DNA from: a virus
IMG/VR virus record: IMGVR_UViG_3300028423_000793
Coordinates: 1-42,448 of that record
Direction: 5' to 3' (one strand)
Length of the DNA stretch: 42,448 nt
Below are positions 1 to 7,384 of the stretch, one piece after another (within the stretch, counting starts at the first letter, position 1; each line of letters starts with the position of its first letter). Both the position numbers and the translations under genes were made by a program. The notes beneath the pieces were generated by a model that did no database searches, had not been told where the DNA came from, and saw only the letters and a list, made by a program, of their open reading frames with translations.

Positions 1-51
1 GAGGGTTTGAAGGCGATCTTCGAACTTGCCGTTGCGGTTCCAATAGCTCAT
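1..51 (-). CDS. partial small early protein, N-terminal 17 residues only
   Basis: The start of a gene that runs off the left edge; the visible product begins MSYWNRNGKFEDRLQTL. An AGGAGA ribosome site lies about 7 nt before the ATG at 51, and an early promoter lies just upstream at 78-106. The ATG at 56 is excluded because it meets a stop after two codons. Function unknown. Confidence 0.6.
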   Translation of the reverse strand, partial: MSYWNRNGKFEDRLQTL

Positions 52-77
52 GTCATGTCTCCTTTGCTTACAGTATC

Positions 78-106
78 AATATAACCGATATGCCTTGGTT
101 AGTCAA
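78..106 (-). promoter_or_regulatory. early sigma70-like promoter (TTGACT-N17-TATATT)
   Basis: On the minus strand -35 is TTGACT (106-101) and -10 is TATATT (83-78) with a 17-nt spacer ending AAGGCATATCGGT. The same element, with small changes, recurs upstream of about ten small genes. The stop TAA of the 99-353 gene lies inside this promoter. It should drive the gene at 1-51. Confidence 0.85.
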
Positions 107-353
107 GTATTGATTCGTTAATTTTTAATTTTTTTTCTGCGGCAAGCCTGAGGATGATATATCCTGGGTCGCGAGGATACCATTCAACAAAAGGATCAGC
201 TGAACAATCAATGTCATTTAAGACCAGCCCTTGAGATGCATAGCGAAGCACGTCATAGCCCGCTGCCACATTCTTGATGTCAGCAGCATAGCTCTCGAGA
301 GCGTGTTGAACGCTCTCTCGTAGCTTCTTCTTGTTGTTGCGTTCGTAAATCAA
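99..353 (-). CDS. hypothetical protein, 84 aa
   Basis: Not recognised. A small mixed-charge protein with a lysine/arginine-rich N-terminus and a central WYPRDPGY segment. The start codon is TTG at 353, overlapping the TGA of the preceding gene as TTGA, with a GAGG ribosome site 7 nt upstream, so it is probably translated by coupling to its neighbour. It ends inside the next early promoter. No membrane segment or cysteine motif. Confidence 0.6.
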   Translation of the reverse strand: MIYERNNKKKLRESVQHALESYAADIKNVAAGYDVLRYASQGLVLNDIDCSADPFVEWYPRDPGYIILRLAAEKKLKINESILD

Positions 354-634
354 CCCACGACCTCATCAATCAGCCGAACCATGTCCTCAACAAACACATT
401 GTCAATGCGTTTGGTGTATTTGATTTCCGCCTGACGAATTTTAAAAAAGTCGATGTGATAAAGATCCAGCCGACGGTCATATTTGACGTAAACATACCCC
501 TTCCAGCGAACCATGCCCGAAGTTTTGAACTTGAGTCCATCGCCCATGTCCATGAGCTCTTTTGCACCCCATGCGCCCATTGCCATGCGGTCAAGCTGTT
601 TGATTTGGGTGAGGATAACTTGCGCGTCGGTCAT
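350..634 (-). CDS. hypothetical early protein, 94 aa
   Basis: Not recognised. The protein has a methionine-rich N-terminal helix (residues 1-35) followed by a beta-rich segment (WKGYVYVKYDRRLDLYHIDF) and an acidic C-terminal helix. A strong AAGGAG site precedes the ATG at 634, and an early promoter lies at 663-691. First gene of a two-gene unit with 99-353. Confidence 0.75.
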   Translation of the reverse strand: MTDAQVILTQIKQLDRMAMGAWGAKELMDMGDGLKFKTSGMVRWKGYVYVKYDRRLDLYHIDFFKIRQAEIKYTKRIDNVFVEDMVRLIDEVVG

Positions 635-662
635 AATGACGATCTCCTTTGCTTACTCACAC

Positions 663-691
663 AATATAAGCAAGATGCTTTGGTCAGTCAA
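663..691 (-). promoter_or_regulatory. early sigma70-like promoter
   Basis: Minus strand TTGACT (691-686), 17-nt spacer, TATATT (668-663). It belongs to the repeated early family and is followed by the conserved GTAAGCAAAGGAG leader. It drives the 350-634 gene and lies directly after a terminator. Confidence 0.85.
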
Positions 692-694
692 GAG

Positions 695-719
695 AAAACC
701 GCGCAATGAGCGCGGTTTT
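695..719 (-). terminator. intrinsic terminator after the 741-917 gene
   Basis: A perfect 10-bp stem AAAACCGCGC/GCGCGGTTTT with a 5-nt loop. The A and T runs on both sides would let it work in either direction. It sits between the stop codon at 741 and the next early promoter. Confidence 0.85.
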
Positions 720-740
720 CTTTCGTTATATTTCAGCGGG

Positions 741-917
741 TTAGTGAAGGTCTGTATAAATCTCCACAAGATCACGGTCTTCCATCGTTACTGCATGAGA
801 ACCAGCAAACTGCTTATACCAATCTCGTGCTTTTCGAAGAGTTTCAGGATCTACACGCTCTTTGGACGGAATTAATCCCTGTGCAAAGGATTGGAATGTC
901 TTTTCGGTCGCGCTCAT
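741..917 (-). CDS. hypothetical early protein, 58 aa
   Basis: A short gene beginning MSATEKTFQSFAQGLIPSKE and ending with acidic EIYTDLH. The AAGGAG site lies 7 nt before the ATG at 917. Promoter 967-995 lies upstream and terminator 695-719 downstream, so it is a self-contained single-gene unit. The sequence predicts two helices. Function unknown. Confidence 0.75.
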   Translation of the reverse strand: MSATEKTFQSFAQGLIPSKERVDPETLRKARDWYKQFAGSHAVTMEDRDLVEIYTDLH

Positions 918-966
918 CTTGCTTCTCCTTCTACATGCGTGATTGCATGTTTACCTATTTATTCGC

Positions 967-995
967 AATATATGCTTTATCATCTAGGTGGTCAA
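967..995 (-). promoter_or_regulatory. early sigma70-like promoter
   Basis: TTGACC (995-990), 17-nt spacer, TATATT (972-967) on the minus strand. The TGA stop of the 992-1369 gene is inside the -35 box. Confidence 0.8.
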
Positions 996-1369
996 GGAAA
1001 ATTTTTTAACCAAGACGCCACGTCGCCGGCCAGTTTGCACATCACGATGTTTTCCTGGCTAAAGAGAACGATCTTGTTTTTGTTAATGTAGAATGGCGCG
1101 TTCATATGTTTACTGAGTGTGAGAATCTCGCCAGTGAGAAAATCTCGATCATGAAGAAATTCTTCATGATCAAAATAATATCTCATTATCTGAAATCCTC
1201 TTGACCTAAGACGAAGGCTGTCAGGCTGTATGAAAAAATCTATGGGTTCAGGACTGATTTTACCAAAAATCTTTTGGACTTCTTTGTCCTTATCATATTT
1301 AATTTCGTTTGCCAGCCAGTCCGTAATTTCCTGAGTCAAGGTCTTCTTCGATTTGTTCTCCGTTGACAA
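992..1369 (-). CDS. hypothetical protein, up to 125 aa (start uncertain)
   Basis: Not recognised. Soluble, with the segments FFIQPDSLRLRSRGF and FLHDRDFLTGEILTLSKHMN, and a C-terminal WLKNFP. The longest reading starts at a TTG at 1369, which overlaps the preceding gene by 71 nt. A second TTG (LTQEITDW) eleven codons later is equally possible. GGAG lies just after the first TTG, which favours the later start. The TGA stop falls in the next promoter's -35 box. Confidence 0.55.
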   Translation of the reverse strand: MSTENKSKKTLTQEITDWLANEIKYDKDKEVQKIFGKISPEPIDFFIQPDSLRLRSRGFQIMRYYFDHEEFLHDRDFLTGEILTLSKHMNAPFYINKNKIVLFSQENIVMCKLAGDVASWLKNFP

Positions 1370-1625
1370 GTTTCACCACCGTAAAGTCATCTGTATTGAA
1401 TTTTTTATTCAATCTGGCGCAAAGATTAAACGCATGTCCGGGATTGCTAAAACTGGTCTTCTTGTATTTTGCCCCGGAGGAATCTACAAGACTGCTAAAA
1501 CTTTTAAGATTGATAGGGCGTTCATTATAGAACACTGCATATATAGCATCTGCATCCAAAACTTGTTCACTACGAAAGTTTTTGTCAGTGTGTTCTAGTA
1601 ATACTTTGGGCTTGGGACGCGCCAT
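1299..1625 (-). CDS. hypothetical late-expressed protein, 108 aa
   Basis: Not recognised. Begins MARPKPKVLLEHTDKNFRSE. The ATG at 1625 is chosen over the one at 1637 because a GGAG site lies 6 nt before it. The segment DADAIYAVFYNERPINLKSF and the later KLVNGEQIEED suggest a small alpha/beta fold. Its ribosome site is the 3' arm of a hairpin that encloses a late-promoter motif (1630-1673), so it is probably translated mainly from late transcripts. Confidence 0.7.
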   Translation of the reverse strand: MARPKPKVLLEHTDKNFRSEQVLDADAIYAVFYNERPINLKSFSSLVDSSGAKYKKTSFSNPGHAFNLCARLNKKFNTDDFTVVKLVNGEQIEEDLDSGNYGLAGKRN

Positions 1626-1629
1626 ATCA

Positions 1630-1673
1630 TTCTCCATTAACTTTAGCTTTAACTATTTAGCTAGAATGGAGAA
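1630..1673 (-). promoter_or_regulatory. late promoter inside a ribosome-site-sequestering hairpin
   Basis: A perfect 9-bp inverted repeat (1630-1638 with 1665-1673) puts the GGAG ribosome site of the 1299-1625 gene in its downstream arm. The T4-like late motif GCTAAATAG (1661-1653) is in the 26-nt loop. Late transcription would start near 1647, after the upstream arm, and leave the ribosome site free. Read-through transcripts would fold it shut. T4 gene e is the known precedent. Confidence 0.65.
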
Positions 1674-1683
1674 AAAAATAAAA

Positions 1684-1917
1684 CTATTTCAATTTGAAAG
1701 TGTGTCCACATGCAGGACATTTACACTTGGGGGCGGTCTCTTCGCGCATTTCCTCAACAAGCTTCTTGAGTTGTTTGCCTTCTTTGGCGAGAGCTTTGAG
1801 ATTTGATTTGTCGCGCTCGGATTTGGGTTTCTTGTATTCGTCTTTGATCTTGCCTATAAGCTTCTCAAGGCGCGACTCAAATACACTCAAGAATCCAGTT
1901 ACTTTTATTTTGCTCAT
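1684..1917 (-). CDS. small coiled-coil protein with half zinc ribbon, 77 aa
   Basis: Residues 10-60 form a long charged helix (KLIGKIKDEYKKPKSERDKS onward). The C-terminus is CKCPACGHTFKLK, a CxCxxC zinc-knuckle-like end that would need dimerisation or a partner to complete a site. Function unknown. It lies upstream of the late unit at 1299-1673. Confidence 0.75.
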   Translation of the reverse strand: MSKIKVTGFLSVFESRLEKLIGKIKDEYKKPKSERDKSNLKALAKEGKQLKKLVEEMREETAPKCKCPACGHTFKLK

Positions 1918-1928
1918 GTCTTGATTCC

Positions 1929-2042
1929 TTACCAGACCCAGTAAATTCTTATTAGTTCAAAATATGGAACGCCCATTATACCAAGTATCAAAACACCAAC
2001 CAAAAATCCCAATATAAATCCAAATATATGTTTTCTATTCAT
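1929..2042 (-). CDS. single-span membrane peptide, 37 aa
   Basis: MNRKHIFGFILGFLVGVLIL is a short basic N-terminus followed by a hydrophobic glycine-rich membrane helix (about residues 6-25), then PYFELIRIYWVW. The ATG overlaps the stop of the preceding gene (ATGAATAG), implying translational coupling. The ribosome site is weak. Role unknown; small phage membrane peptides can be lysis or envelope modulators, but nothing here decides that. Confidence 0.6.
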   Translation of the reverse strand: MNRKHIFGFILGFLVGVLILGIMGVPYFELIRIYWVW

Positions 2043-2514
2043 AGTTGCGTTGCTTTCTTTTCACTGCGATCTGAGCATCTGTTGCTGATTTGAAAGGTCC
2101 TATAAACTCATATTTGCGCAAGGTAGATAGTTTTGGACAAAATGCCTCCATCCATCCTCCGTTATCAAAATTAATACCATAATAACCAGCAGCGAAATAT
2201 ATCTTGCTTGAGAGAGTTTTGGTAAAGCATGGAAGATTGTCGCGTTCTTGTATTTTGAAGGTTTCAATTTCAGGAACCGGATATCCAAACACATGCTTAT
2301 AATGCCAACTGCTTAACTCTGCTTTTTCTTCGAACACGAACATGTCTTCGACAACATCTCGATCATGTGCCACTTTTTCACCATCAACAAAATACTGAAT
2401 AAGCCAGCCCGGGTCATCCGGTGCTGGGCTCATTGTTCCTGTCTTGTTGCCGTCACTATCATACGTGATCCACAACTTTTCTGAAATTACTTCGACTGCT
2501 TTGTGTTTGCTCAT
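2035..2514 (-). CDS. hypothetical protein, 159 aa
   Basis: Not recognised. Aromatic-rich and beta-rich: residues 14-45 (LWITYDSDGNKTGTMSPAPD) look like a domain entry with a DxDGN turn. The middle holds FVDGEKVAHDRDVVEDMFVF and the C-terminal part holds YFAAGYYGINFDNGGWMEAF. No signal peptide. It lies 8 nt after the 5' nuclease gene in the same operon. Confidence 0.75.
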   Translation of the reverse strand: MSKHKAVEVISEKLWITYDSDGNKTGTMSPAPDDPGWLIQYFVDGEKVAHDRDVVEDMFVFEEKAELSSWHYKHVFGYPVPEIETFKIQERDNLPCFTKTLSSKIYFAAGYYGINFDNGGWMEAFCPKLSTLRKYEFIGPFKSATDAQIAVKRKQRNYE

Positions 2515-2522
2515 ATCACTAC

Positions 2523-3530
2523 TTACGCAGATTTGGATCGTTCAGCATAACTCGCACTCAAATATCTTGCATGATCAGTTGCCTGTTCACCAATACGGAT
2601 AAGGTTGTGCTTACCGCAGAATTTCATGAAATGAATACCAACTTGGCCCTTATGTTCTGCTTGAACAGCTTCAACAATTGCTTCATCAAGTGTTTGTTTG
2701 ATCTCGTCAGGCTGTGCTGTAAGATCGATCAATGCACGGTTGCGTTCATAGTCTTCACGAACTAGGTGCTCTTTCTCTTCATGATCAGTCCAACGTTGAA
2801 GCATAAAGTTATTCCAATCAAATCCCATGCCATTACGATCATTGAATGCTTCAAGCATCCCAACCTTGTTTTTAGTGCCTTTCTTACGAGCACCAGGAAA
2901 GGCCGAAAAGATATTGTCACTTGAGTCACCACGGATACATTTTTCAAATAGCAACCAGTCTGGATCACCTATAGTCTTGGGCTCGCCAGTCTTCTTGTCT
3001 AGGACTACCTTGCCTCGGTCGTTATAGATACCATCCAAAGTAATATGTTGGTTAGCAATGCCATTGTATTGTGTGACAAGAGGTTCATTGCTAATGAGCT
3101 GATAGAAATCACTATCGCTAGAAACAATAACATGTTGGTCGTCAGGATGTGTCTGAATCCAACGTGCAATAAAGTCGTCAGCTTCACAGCCCTGTGCTTG
3201 AAGAACAGTTACGTTGGTCTTCTCATGTAGGAAGTTCTTAAACTCATCGAACGCTGCAAAAAATGCACGATCTTCCTCTTCTTCCTGGGGAGTCATGCGT
3301 TCGCGTTGTTCCTTTCGTTGTGCTTTGTAAGGAGGATAAAAGTCCTTGCGCCAACTACGACCCTCAAAACATGCAACAACATGGGTGCCGTCGAAGTCTC
3401 GCCATGCCTTGCTAATGCTTGAAAAGATAATGTGCATGGCCATGCCGACTTTGGTCTCGATATCATCACCACGCACTACATGTCTGGCACGAAAAAACAT
3501 GTTAGCAGCGTCAACAAGAATGTAGGTCAA
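2523..3530 (-). CDS. rnh: T4 RNase H-type 5'-3' exonuclease (FEN family), 335 aa
   Basis: A structure-specific 5' nuclease that in T4 removes RNA primers from lagging-strand fragments. Acidic metal-site motifs are in family order: VDAANM near residues 6-11, ACFEG about 53-57, CEADDF about 118-123, SSDSDFYQL about 138-146 and RGDSSDNI about 207-214. The last is the entry to the helix-hairpin-helix region. Length matches the family (T4 Rnh 305 aa). The start is TTG at 3530 with GGAG 8 nt upstream, after the stop of the preceding gene. It lies in the same leftward operon as polymerase and clamp. Confidence 0.85.
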   Translation of the reverse strand: MTYILVDAANMFFRARHVVRGDDIETKVGMAMHIIFSSISKAWRDFDGTHVVACFEGRSWRKDFYPPYKAQRKEQRERMTPQEEEEDRAFFAAFDEFKNFLHEKTNVTVLQAQGCEADDFIARWIQTHPDDQHVIVSSDSDFYQLISNEPLVTQYNGIANQHITLDGIYNDRGKVVLDKKTGEPKTIGDPDWLLFEKCIRGDSSDNIFSAFPGARKKGTKNKVGMLEAFNDRNGMGFDWNNFMLQRWTDHEEKEHLVREDYERNRALIDLTAQPDEIKQTLDEAIVEAVQAEHKGQVGIHFMKFCGKHNLIRIGEQATDHARYLSASYAERSKSA

Positions 3531-3533
3531 ATA

Positions 3534-3719
3534 TTAAACTCCGATAGATTTAAGCATATCATTTGCTAGATTAAAATCACGATCACGATACACTTCTGAT
3601 TCTAAACTGTCAAGTTTTTCTAAGATATCAAATGTATTTGATCGCGCTGTAAAGTCGTCGAAGTTTACACCATCGCCCCAGTTGTGATAATGCTGGGTAA
3701 AAACATGATTGATTCGCAT
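3534..3719 (-). CDS. hypothetical protein, 61 aa
   Basis: Begins MRINHVFTQHYHNWGDGVNF and ends acidic-helical (LANDMLKSIGV). A longer reading from 3824 would overlap the neighbouring gene by almost 100 nt. I prefer ATG 3719, preceded by GGATAAGAG, or the GTG five codons earlier, which overlaps the neighbour's stop. Function unknown. Confidence 0.6.
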   Translation of the reverse strand: MRINHVFTQHYHNWGDGVNFDDFTARSNTFDILEKLDSLESEVYRDRDFNLANDMLKSIGV

Positions 3720-3726
3720 TTGTCTC

Positions 3727-3915
3727 TTATCCACTATTACCCTTTTTGAGGGTATTTTTGAGTCTACGTTTGTCTGCTCGAATACGATTTTTTTGGTCTT
3801 GGATTTCTTTCTTGCTAGCACCATTCTGTTTCATTTGATACAGGCGGCGATAGTCTCTGCCTAGCTCTTCCGTATAACGATTACAATCACGGAAGTCTTG
3901 CTTTTCGCGATCCAT
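3727..3915 (-). CDS. small basic coiled-coil protein, 62 aa
   Basis: Almost entirely one charged helix (MDREKQDFRDCNRYTEELGR to the end), lysine/arginine rich toward the C-terminus (NRIRADKRRLKNTLKKGNSG). GGAG is placed 8 nt before the ATG. A nucleic-acid-binding role is possible from charge alone; no family recognised. Confidence 0.65.
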   Translation of the reverse strand: MDREKQDFRDCNRYTEELGRDYRRLYQMKQNGASKKEIQDQKNRIRADKRRLKNTLKKGNSG

Positions 3916-3920
3916 GCTGA

Positions 3921-4202
3921 TTACTCCAATACATCGTTGATCACACCTCTACAAAGATCATTAAACCACATATCTACAATTTCTTCATCAGTGCGACCAC
4001 TGTAGCCAGCGTCTGATAACTTCTGTATAAAAGCTCTATTCCAGTCAAGTTCAAAGAACCCTGTGCTAGGATTGTTGGGGTCGGCAAATTGCACATCGAC
4101 CACTTTAACCCAAGGTTCATCATCAATATTTGCTAGAGTTTTTTCGCGCAGATTCTCATCTTCGATACGGCCTGCGCGCCATTTTTGGAACCACTTAAAC
4201 AT
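3921..4202 (-). CDS. hypothetical protein, 93 aa
   Basis: Begins MFKWFQKWRAGRIEDENLRE. Its start overlaps the end of the SAM synthetase gene by 8 nt (ATGTTTAA), with GGTGGG upstream. The C-terminal half (GYSGRTDEEIVDMWFNDLCR) is amphipathic. It resembles small conserved proteins of marine T4-like phages from memory, but no function is known to me. Confidence 0.7.
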   Translation of the reverse strand: MFKWFQKWRAGRIEDENLREKTLANIDDEPWVKVVDVQFADPNNPSTGFFELDWNRAFIQKLSDAGYSGRTDEEIVDMWFNDLCRGVINDVLE

Positions 4203-5295
4203 TCCAACCCACCTGTTCCCAAGGAACATCTTTTGCGCCGAAGTGACCATAGACACAATTTTTACCGTAATCGGTGAAGTTGAAAAGATCAAAACGATCG
4301 ATAATACCACGTGGTGTGAGATCGATCTTTTCACGAATGAATTTTTCGATACTCCGATTGTGTCCGTTACTGTCTACATATATACTTATTGGTTCCTTGA
4401 CTCCAATAGCATAAGACAGTTGGATTTGACACCAGTCGGCCATGTTGTCAGCGACTACGTTTTTTGCGAGCCATCGCGCTGCATATGCTCCGCTGCGGTC
4501 GACTTTTGTAGGATCTTTTCCACTAAAAGCGCCGCCACCATGCGGAGCCCATCCACCATATGTATCAACAATAATTTTACGACCAGTAACGCCAGCATCA
4601 CCATCTGGCCCGCCAATAGTAAAATTACCCGTCGGGTTCATATGCCATACGGTATCTTCATCCAGGAGTTCTCCTAGGACATTTCTTCCTGCCGACTTGA
4701 TAGCTTGTCTTGCGGAGTGCACAAATCCTTCTTTGTGTTGGTGGCTGCAAACGACAGAAGAGATGCGTTTCGGAACGTCGTTTTCGTATTCAATTGAGAT
4801 CTGGCTTTTTGCGTCTGGATATAAAAACTCGTATCCGTCGTTTCGCATACGGTCCAATTCCCTGAGAAGTTCATGCGCCAGATAAACCGGTGTAGGCATG
4901 AAATCAGGGTTTTCGTTGCTGGCATAGCCAAACATGATGCCCTGGTCACCTGCTCCAAAGTCATCTGTCCCGAGCCCGATATCGGCACTCTGCGAGTGTA
5001 GTTCGTTGTAAAACCGGGATGTGTCCCATCCGAAATTGCACTCTTCAGGGTATCCAATTTCACGTATGGTTTCACGCACGGTTTTCTCGACTTCATTGTC
5101 TTCGAGATTGAAGTTTTTGACTTCTCCCGCAAGTGTAACCATGTTGGTGGTAACAAGTGTTTCAATTGCGCATCTTGTAGATTCATCGCCACGAGAGAGC
5201 GCAGCGTCGACAAGAGCGTCTGAAATTTGATCGGCAACTTTGTCTGGGTGTCCACGGCTCACACTTTCTGATGTAAAGATATAATTTCTGGTCAT
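4195..5295 (-). CDS. metK: S-adenosylmethionine synthetase, 366 aa
   Basis: Makes SAM from methionine and ATP. The N-terminal FTSESVSRGHPDKVADQISD (residues 7-26), the GAGDQGIMFGYA signature (about 115-126) and the GGGAFSGKDPTKVDRSGAY signature (about 254-272) are intact, as are the ATP-loop histidine and magnesium aspartates. It is about 20 residues shorter than bacterial MetK, with trimmed loops. It shares an ATGA overlap with the next gene, which adjoins queE, so the local supply of SAM to a radical-SAM enzyme or methylases is a plausible role. Confidence 0.93.
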   Translation of the reverse strand: MTRNYIFTSESVSRGHPDKVADQISDALVDAALSRGDESTRCAIETLVTTNMVTLAGEVKNFNLEDNEVEKTVRETIREIGYPEECNFGWDTSRFYNELHSQSADIGLGTDDFGAGDQGIMFGYASNENPDFMPTPVYLAHELLRELDRMRNDGYEFLYPDAKSQISIEYENDVPKRISSVVCSHQHKEGFVHSARQAIKSAGRNVLGELLDEDTVWHMNPTGNFTIGGPDGDAGVTGRKIIVDTYGGWAPHGGGAFSGKDPTKVDRSGAYAARWLAKNVVADNMADWCQIQLSYAIGVKEPISIYVDSNGHNRSIEKFIREKIDLTPRGIIDRFDLFNFTDYGKNCVYGHFGAKDVPWEQVGWNV

Positions 5296-5594
5296 TTTTT
5301 CCCTTGTAATTTTTGCAAACTTTTTTCAAGTAGGTAACGGTCCTGATCAAGTAACGCACCTTCAAAAGCCCCGGCGGGCATCTGAAGACTAAGTAAATCG
5401 TCTATTTTATCTATTGCTTCCCGACTCCATGTTTCAGGAGAATCCAAGTAGCAGTATTCAAGCCCGTATTTTTCCAGTTCTTCTTCTGTTATTAGAGAAT
5501 CTCGTGTGTGTTTGGGTAGATTGGCATAAAGCCAATATCTACGTCCGTTCGCATCACGTTCAATCATTGATTCGTTAAATTGACTACGGTCCAT
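5292..5594 (-). CDS. hypothetical protein, 100 aa
   Basis: Begins MDRSQFNESMIERDANGRRY; ATG 5594 is chosen because GGGGAAC precedes it at the end of queE. Later segments are LPKHTRDSLITEEELEKYGL and a C-terminal lysine-rich helix. It is sandwiched between queE and metK with an ATGA overlap, so it is co-translated with them. No family recognised. Confidence 0.75.
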   Translation of the reverse strand: MDRSQFNESMIERDANGRRYWLYANLPKHTRDSLITEEELEKYGLEYCYLDSPETWSREAIDKIDDLLSLQMPAGAFEGALLDQDRYLLEKSLQKLQGKK

Positions 5595-5595
5595 T

Positions 5596-6480
5596 TTAAG
5601 TTCCCCATGCATTGCCGAATAGGTCGATGTGAAGACGTGGTGTAAATCGCCAGCCCTGTTCCATTGCTAGTTCAGCAACATCATTAACACTCAACATGTA
5701 TTCCTCGCTGCGTCCACCCAGGGGCATAAGATAAACAGGGACATCACGATTGAGTTCACGCTTGTATTCTGCAACGGCTTGTTTGACTTCTTCGACATCC
5801 TGTCGATCAGCAACGACAAACTTAAGATAAAGATGTGCATTTGGAAGGGTAAGATATTGACGTGCAACTTCGGGACGAATTGCACGATCCCAGCTTTCAC
5901 CACTGACACTGAGTTTTGGTGAGCAGCTAAATGTGACTTCAAAGCGATTTTGGTTCTGATTTAAATAATCCCACAGCGGTTCCTTGAGCATCTGTGTTGT
6001 ATTGGTTTCGAACGTAATATTCTTGAGGTCATACATTCCAGGTTGATCTAATAAGTCTGGATACAATTCTTGCCAAGCCAAGAGGGGCTCACCGCCTGTA
6101 AAGATCAAATGAACGTCTTGTCCGTTGGGTTGTGTCCATGTATTGTTCGGAACCCGTTCAAGTAATTTTTCAGGAAGCTCTTCGACAGATGCAGTCGCAT
6201 TGAAATGCTTGAATTCTGGATAGATGCTCGCATATGTATCACAGCCTGTGTGGACAAGTGGAAGATCTTCAAAACGCTTGGCAGTCTTGTGAACGCCTTG
6301 GTTAATTAGTTCTTCTACTTCAGGATTATACCTTCCAACTTCTTGGTCACGCGGCAGTCCGAATTTCTTGCAACGGAAATTACATCCAAACGTCCTAAAG
6401 AAGATACTTGGAACACCGACAAACCTTCCTTCACCTTGCAGTGAATAAAAGATTTCAGTGTATCTAATTTCATTTACCAT
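5596..6480 (-). CDS. queE: 7-carboxy-7-deazaguanine synthase QueE-like radical SAM enzyme, 294 aa
   Basis: Converts 6-carboxytetrahydropterin to 7-carboxy-7-deazaguanine. Family marks: EIFYSLQGEGRFVGVPSIFFR (residues 9-29), cluster cysteines, and FTGGEPLL (127-134). The usual compact CxxxCxxC is split: C33 and C37 (FGCNFRC) are followed by about 42 extra residues before C80 (HTGCDT). The protein is therefore longer than typical QueE (about 220). The insert may cap the 4Fe-4S site. Together with FolE, a QueD-like protein and a DpdA-like protein it suggests deazaguanine synthesis for DNA. Confidence 0.88.
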   Translation of the reverse strand: MVNEIRYTEIFYSLQGEGRFVGVPSIFFRTFGCNFRCKKFGLPRDQEVGRYNPEVEELINQGVHKTAKRFEDLPLVHTGCDTYASIYPEFKHFNATASVEELPEKLLERVPNNTWTQPNGQDVHLIFTGGEPLLAWQELYPDLLDQPGMYDLKNITFETNTTQMLKEPLWDYLNQNQNRFEVTFSCSPKLSVSGESWDRAIRPEVARQYLTLPNAHLYLKFVVADRQDVEEVKQAVAEYKRELNRDVPVYLMPLGGRSEEYMLSVNDVAELAMEQGWRFTPRLHIDLFGNAWGT

Positions 6481-6833
6481 TAATTGATAATTCCTTGTAT
6501 TTTAGCCATGGTTTCTCCATCATCAACAAATTCAACCTTGGCTACAACACCAATTGGGTGTTCTGGCGATCCATCAGTAACCTTGAATGAATCAAGTGAG
6601 AAGCCCCATTTATCTACAAACCAACGACATATTGCTTCATGGACATCTCCATAATCAATATTGTATTTTTGTTCATCACTGAAGTCGATTGAAATAAAGA
6701 TAGAATTTTTGTGTTCATAGGAACGCCAATAATATCCAGGTATTTTCAGATTTTTTATATCCACAACAATACGCTCATTATTAAGTTTATCGACAAAAAT
6801 TACAGTATTAACGTCGTATATATGATATTTCAT
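6480..6833 (-). CDS. hypothetical protein, 117 aa
   Basis: A beta-rich small protein (MKYHIYDVNTVIFVDKLNNE at the start, then YYWRSYEHKNSIFISIDFSD). I checked it as a QueD because of its place beside queE, but it lacks the zinc histidine pair and the other T-fold marks, so I leave it unassigned. It overlaps queE by one base (TAATG) and the deformylase by four. Confidence 0.75.
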   Translation of the reverse strand: MKYHIYDVNTVIFVDKLNNERIVVDIKNLKIPGYYWRSYEHKNSIFISIDFSDEQKYNIDYGDVHEAICRWFVDKWGFSLDSFKVTDGSPEHPIGVVAKVEFVDDGETMAKIQGIIN

Positions 6834-7384
6834 TTCATCGAGCTTATGATCCGTTGAGCTGCTCGTTCCATGCGCTGTGCTTGCTTTTTTCGGGCCATTT
6901 TAAGCTTGGTGTCGCCCACGCGATCAGTAAACATAATGCCTTGTAGATGATCAAACTCATGTAAGAAAACTCTAGCGTCCATTCCGAATAGATTTGCGTG
7001 GCTGCGATGGCCGCCTTCATCCTCCCAACTCACATGAACCATATCAGGACGTTTGATTTTGAGATAGAGACCAGGGTCACTTAGACAGCCTTCACTCATA
7101 AGAACCTTGTCGTCACTAATGCTATGAACTTGTGGATTAAACATAGTGACCATTTCTTTTTGCACCATCTGAACATGAACTGCCGCATTGAGATTTATTT
7201 GGTTTGCAGCAAGACCGATACCACGGTGCTCTTGCATCAGATGCTGCATATGATTGCTAAGAGCCCGACGGTAGTTTTGGTTATCTTGTGGAAAGGGAGA
7301 AACCTGAACTTCCAGTGCTTCATGAGGCACATAAACTAGCTGATGTGCACTTAGGTCGATTTCATTTGTTTCTTTATTGTTCAT
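6830..7384 (-). CDS. def: peptide deformylase, 184 aa
   Basis: Removes the formyl group from new N-termini. All three motifs are present in order: GIGLAANQ (residues 55-62), EGCLS (98-102, metal-ligand Cys) and HEFDH (142-146, two metal His and catalytic Glu). The basic C-terminal helix (KLKMARKKQAQRMERAAQR) is longer than in many phage forms. The ATG at 7384 overlaps the thymidine kinase stop as ATGA, so the earlier methionine is rejected. Phage deformylases are a known cargo gene. Confidence 0.93.
   Translation of the reverse strand: MNNKETNEIDLSAHQLVYVPHEALEVQVSPFPQDNQNYRRALSNHMQHLMQEHRGIGLAANQINLNAAVHVQMVQKEMVTMFNPQVHSISDDKVLMSEGCLSDPGLYLKIKRPDMVHVSWEDEGGHRSHANLFGMDARVFLHEFDHLQGIMFTDRVGDTKLKMARKKQAQRMERAAQRIISSMK

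Noticed and set aside
3534-3824. 96-residue reading from 3824
   Set aside because: Its first third overlaps the 62-residue coiled-coil gene, which has a good ribosome site; the shorter start at 3719 is preferred.
3921-4334. 137-residue reading from 4334
   Set aside because: The N-terminal 44 residues are antigenic noise from the overlapping metK frame; ATG 4202 has a ribosome site and 8-nt overlap.
4063-4677. Long plus-strand reading frames (e.g. 4063-4677, 33873-34700, 8105-8629)
   Set aside because: They lie antisense to well-supported minus-strand genes, lack ribosome sites and family motifs, and have the Ser/Arg- or Cys/Phe-rich composition of shadow frames.
6480-6833. Tested as QueD because it adjoins queE
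   Set aside because: No zinc histidine triad or T-fold marks; the 12710-13096 protein fits much better.
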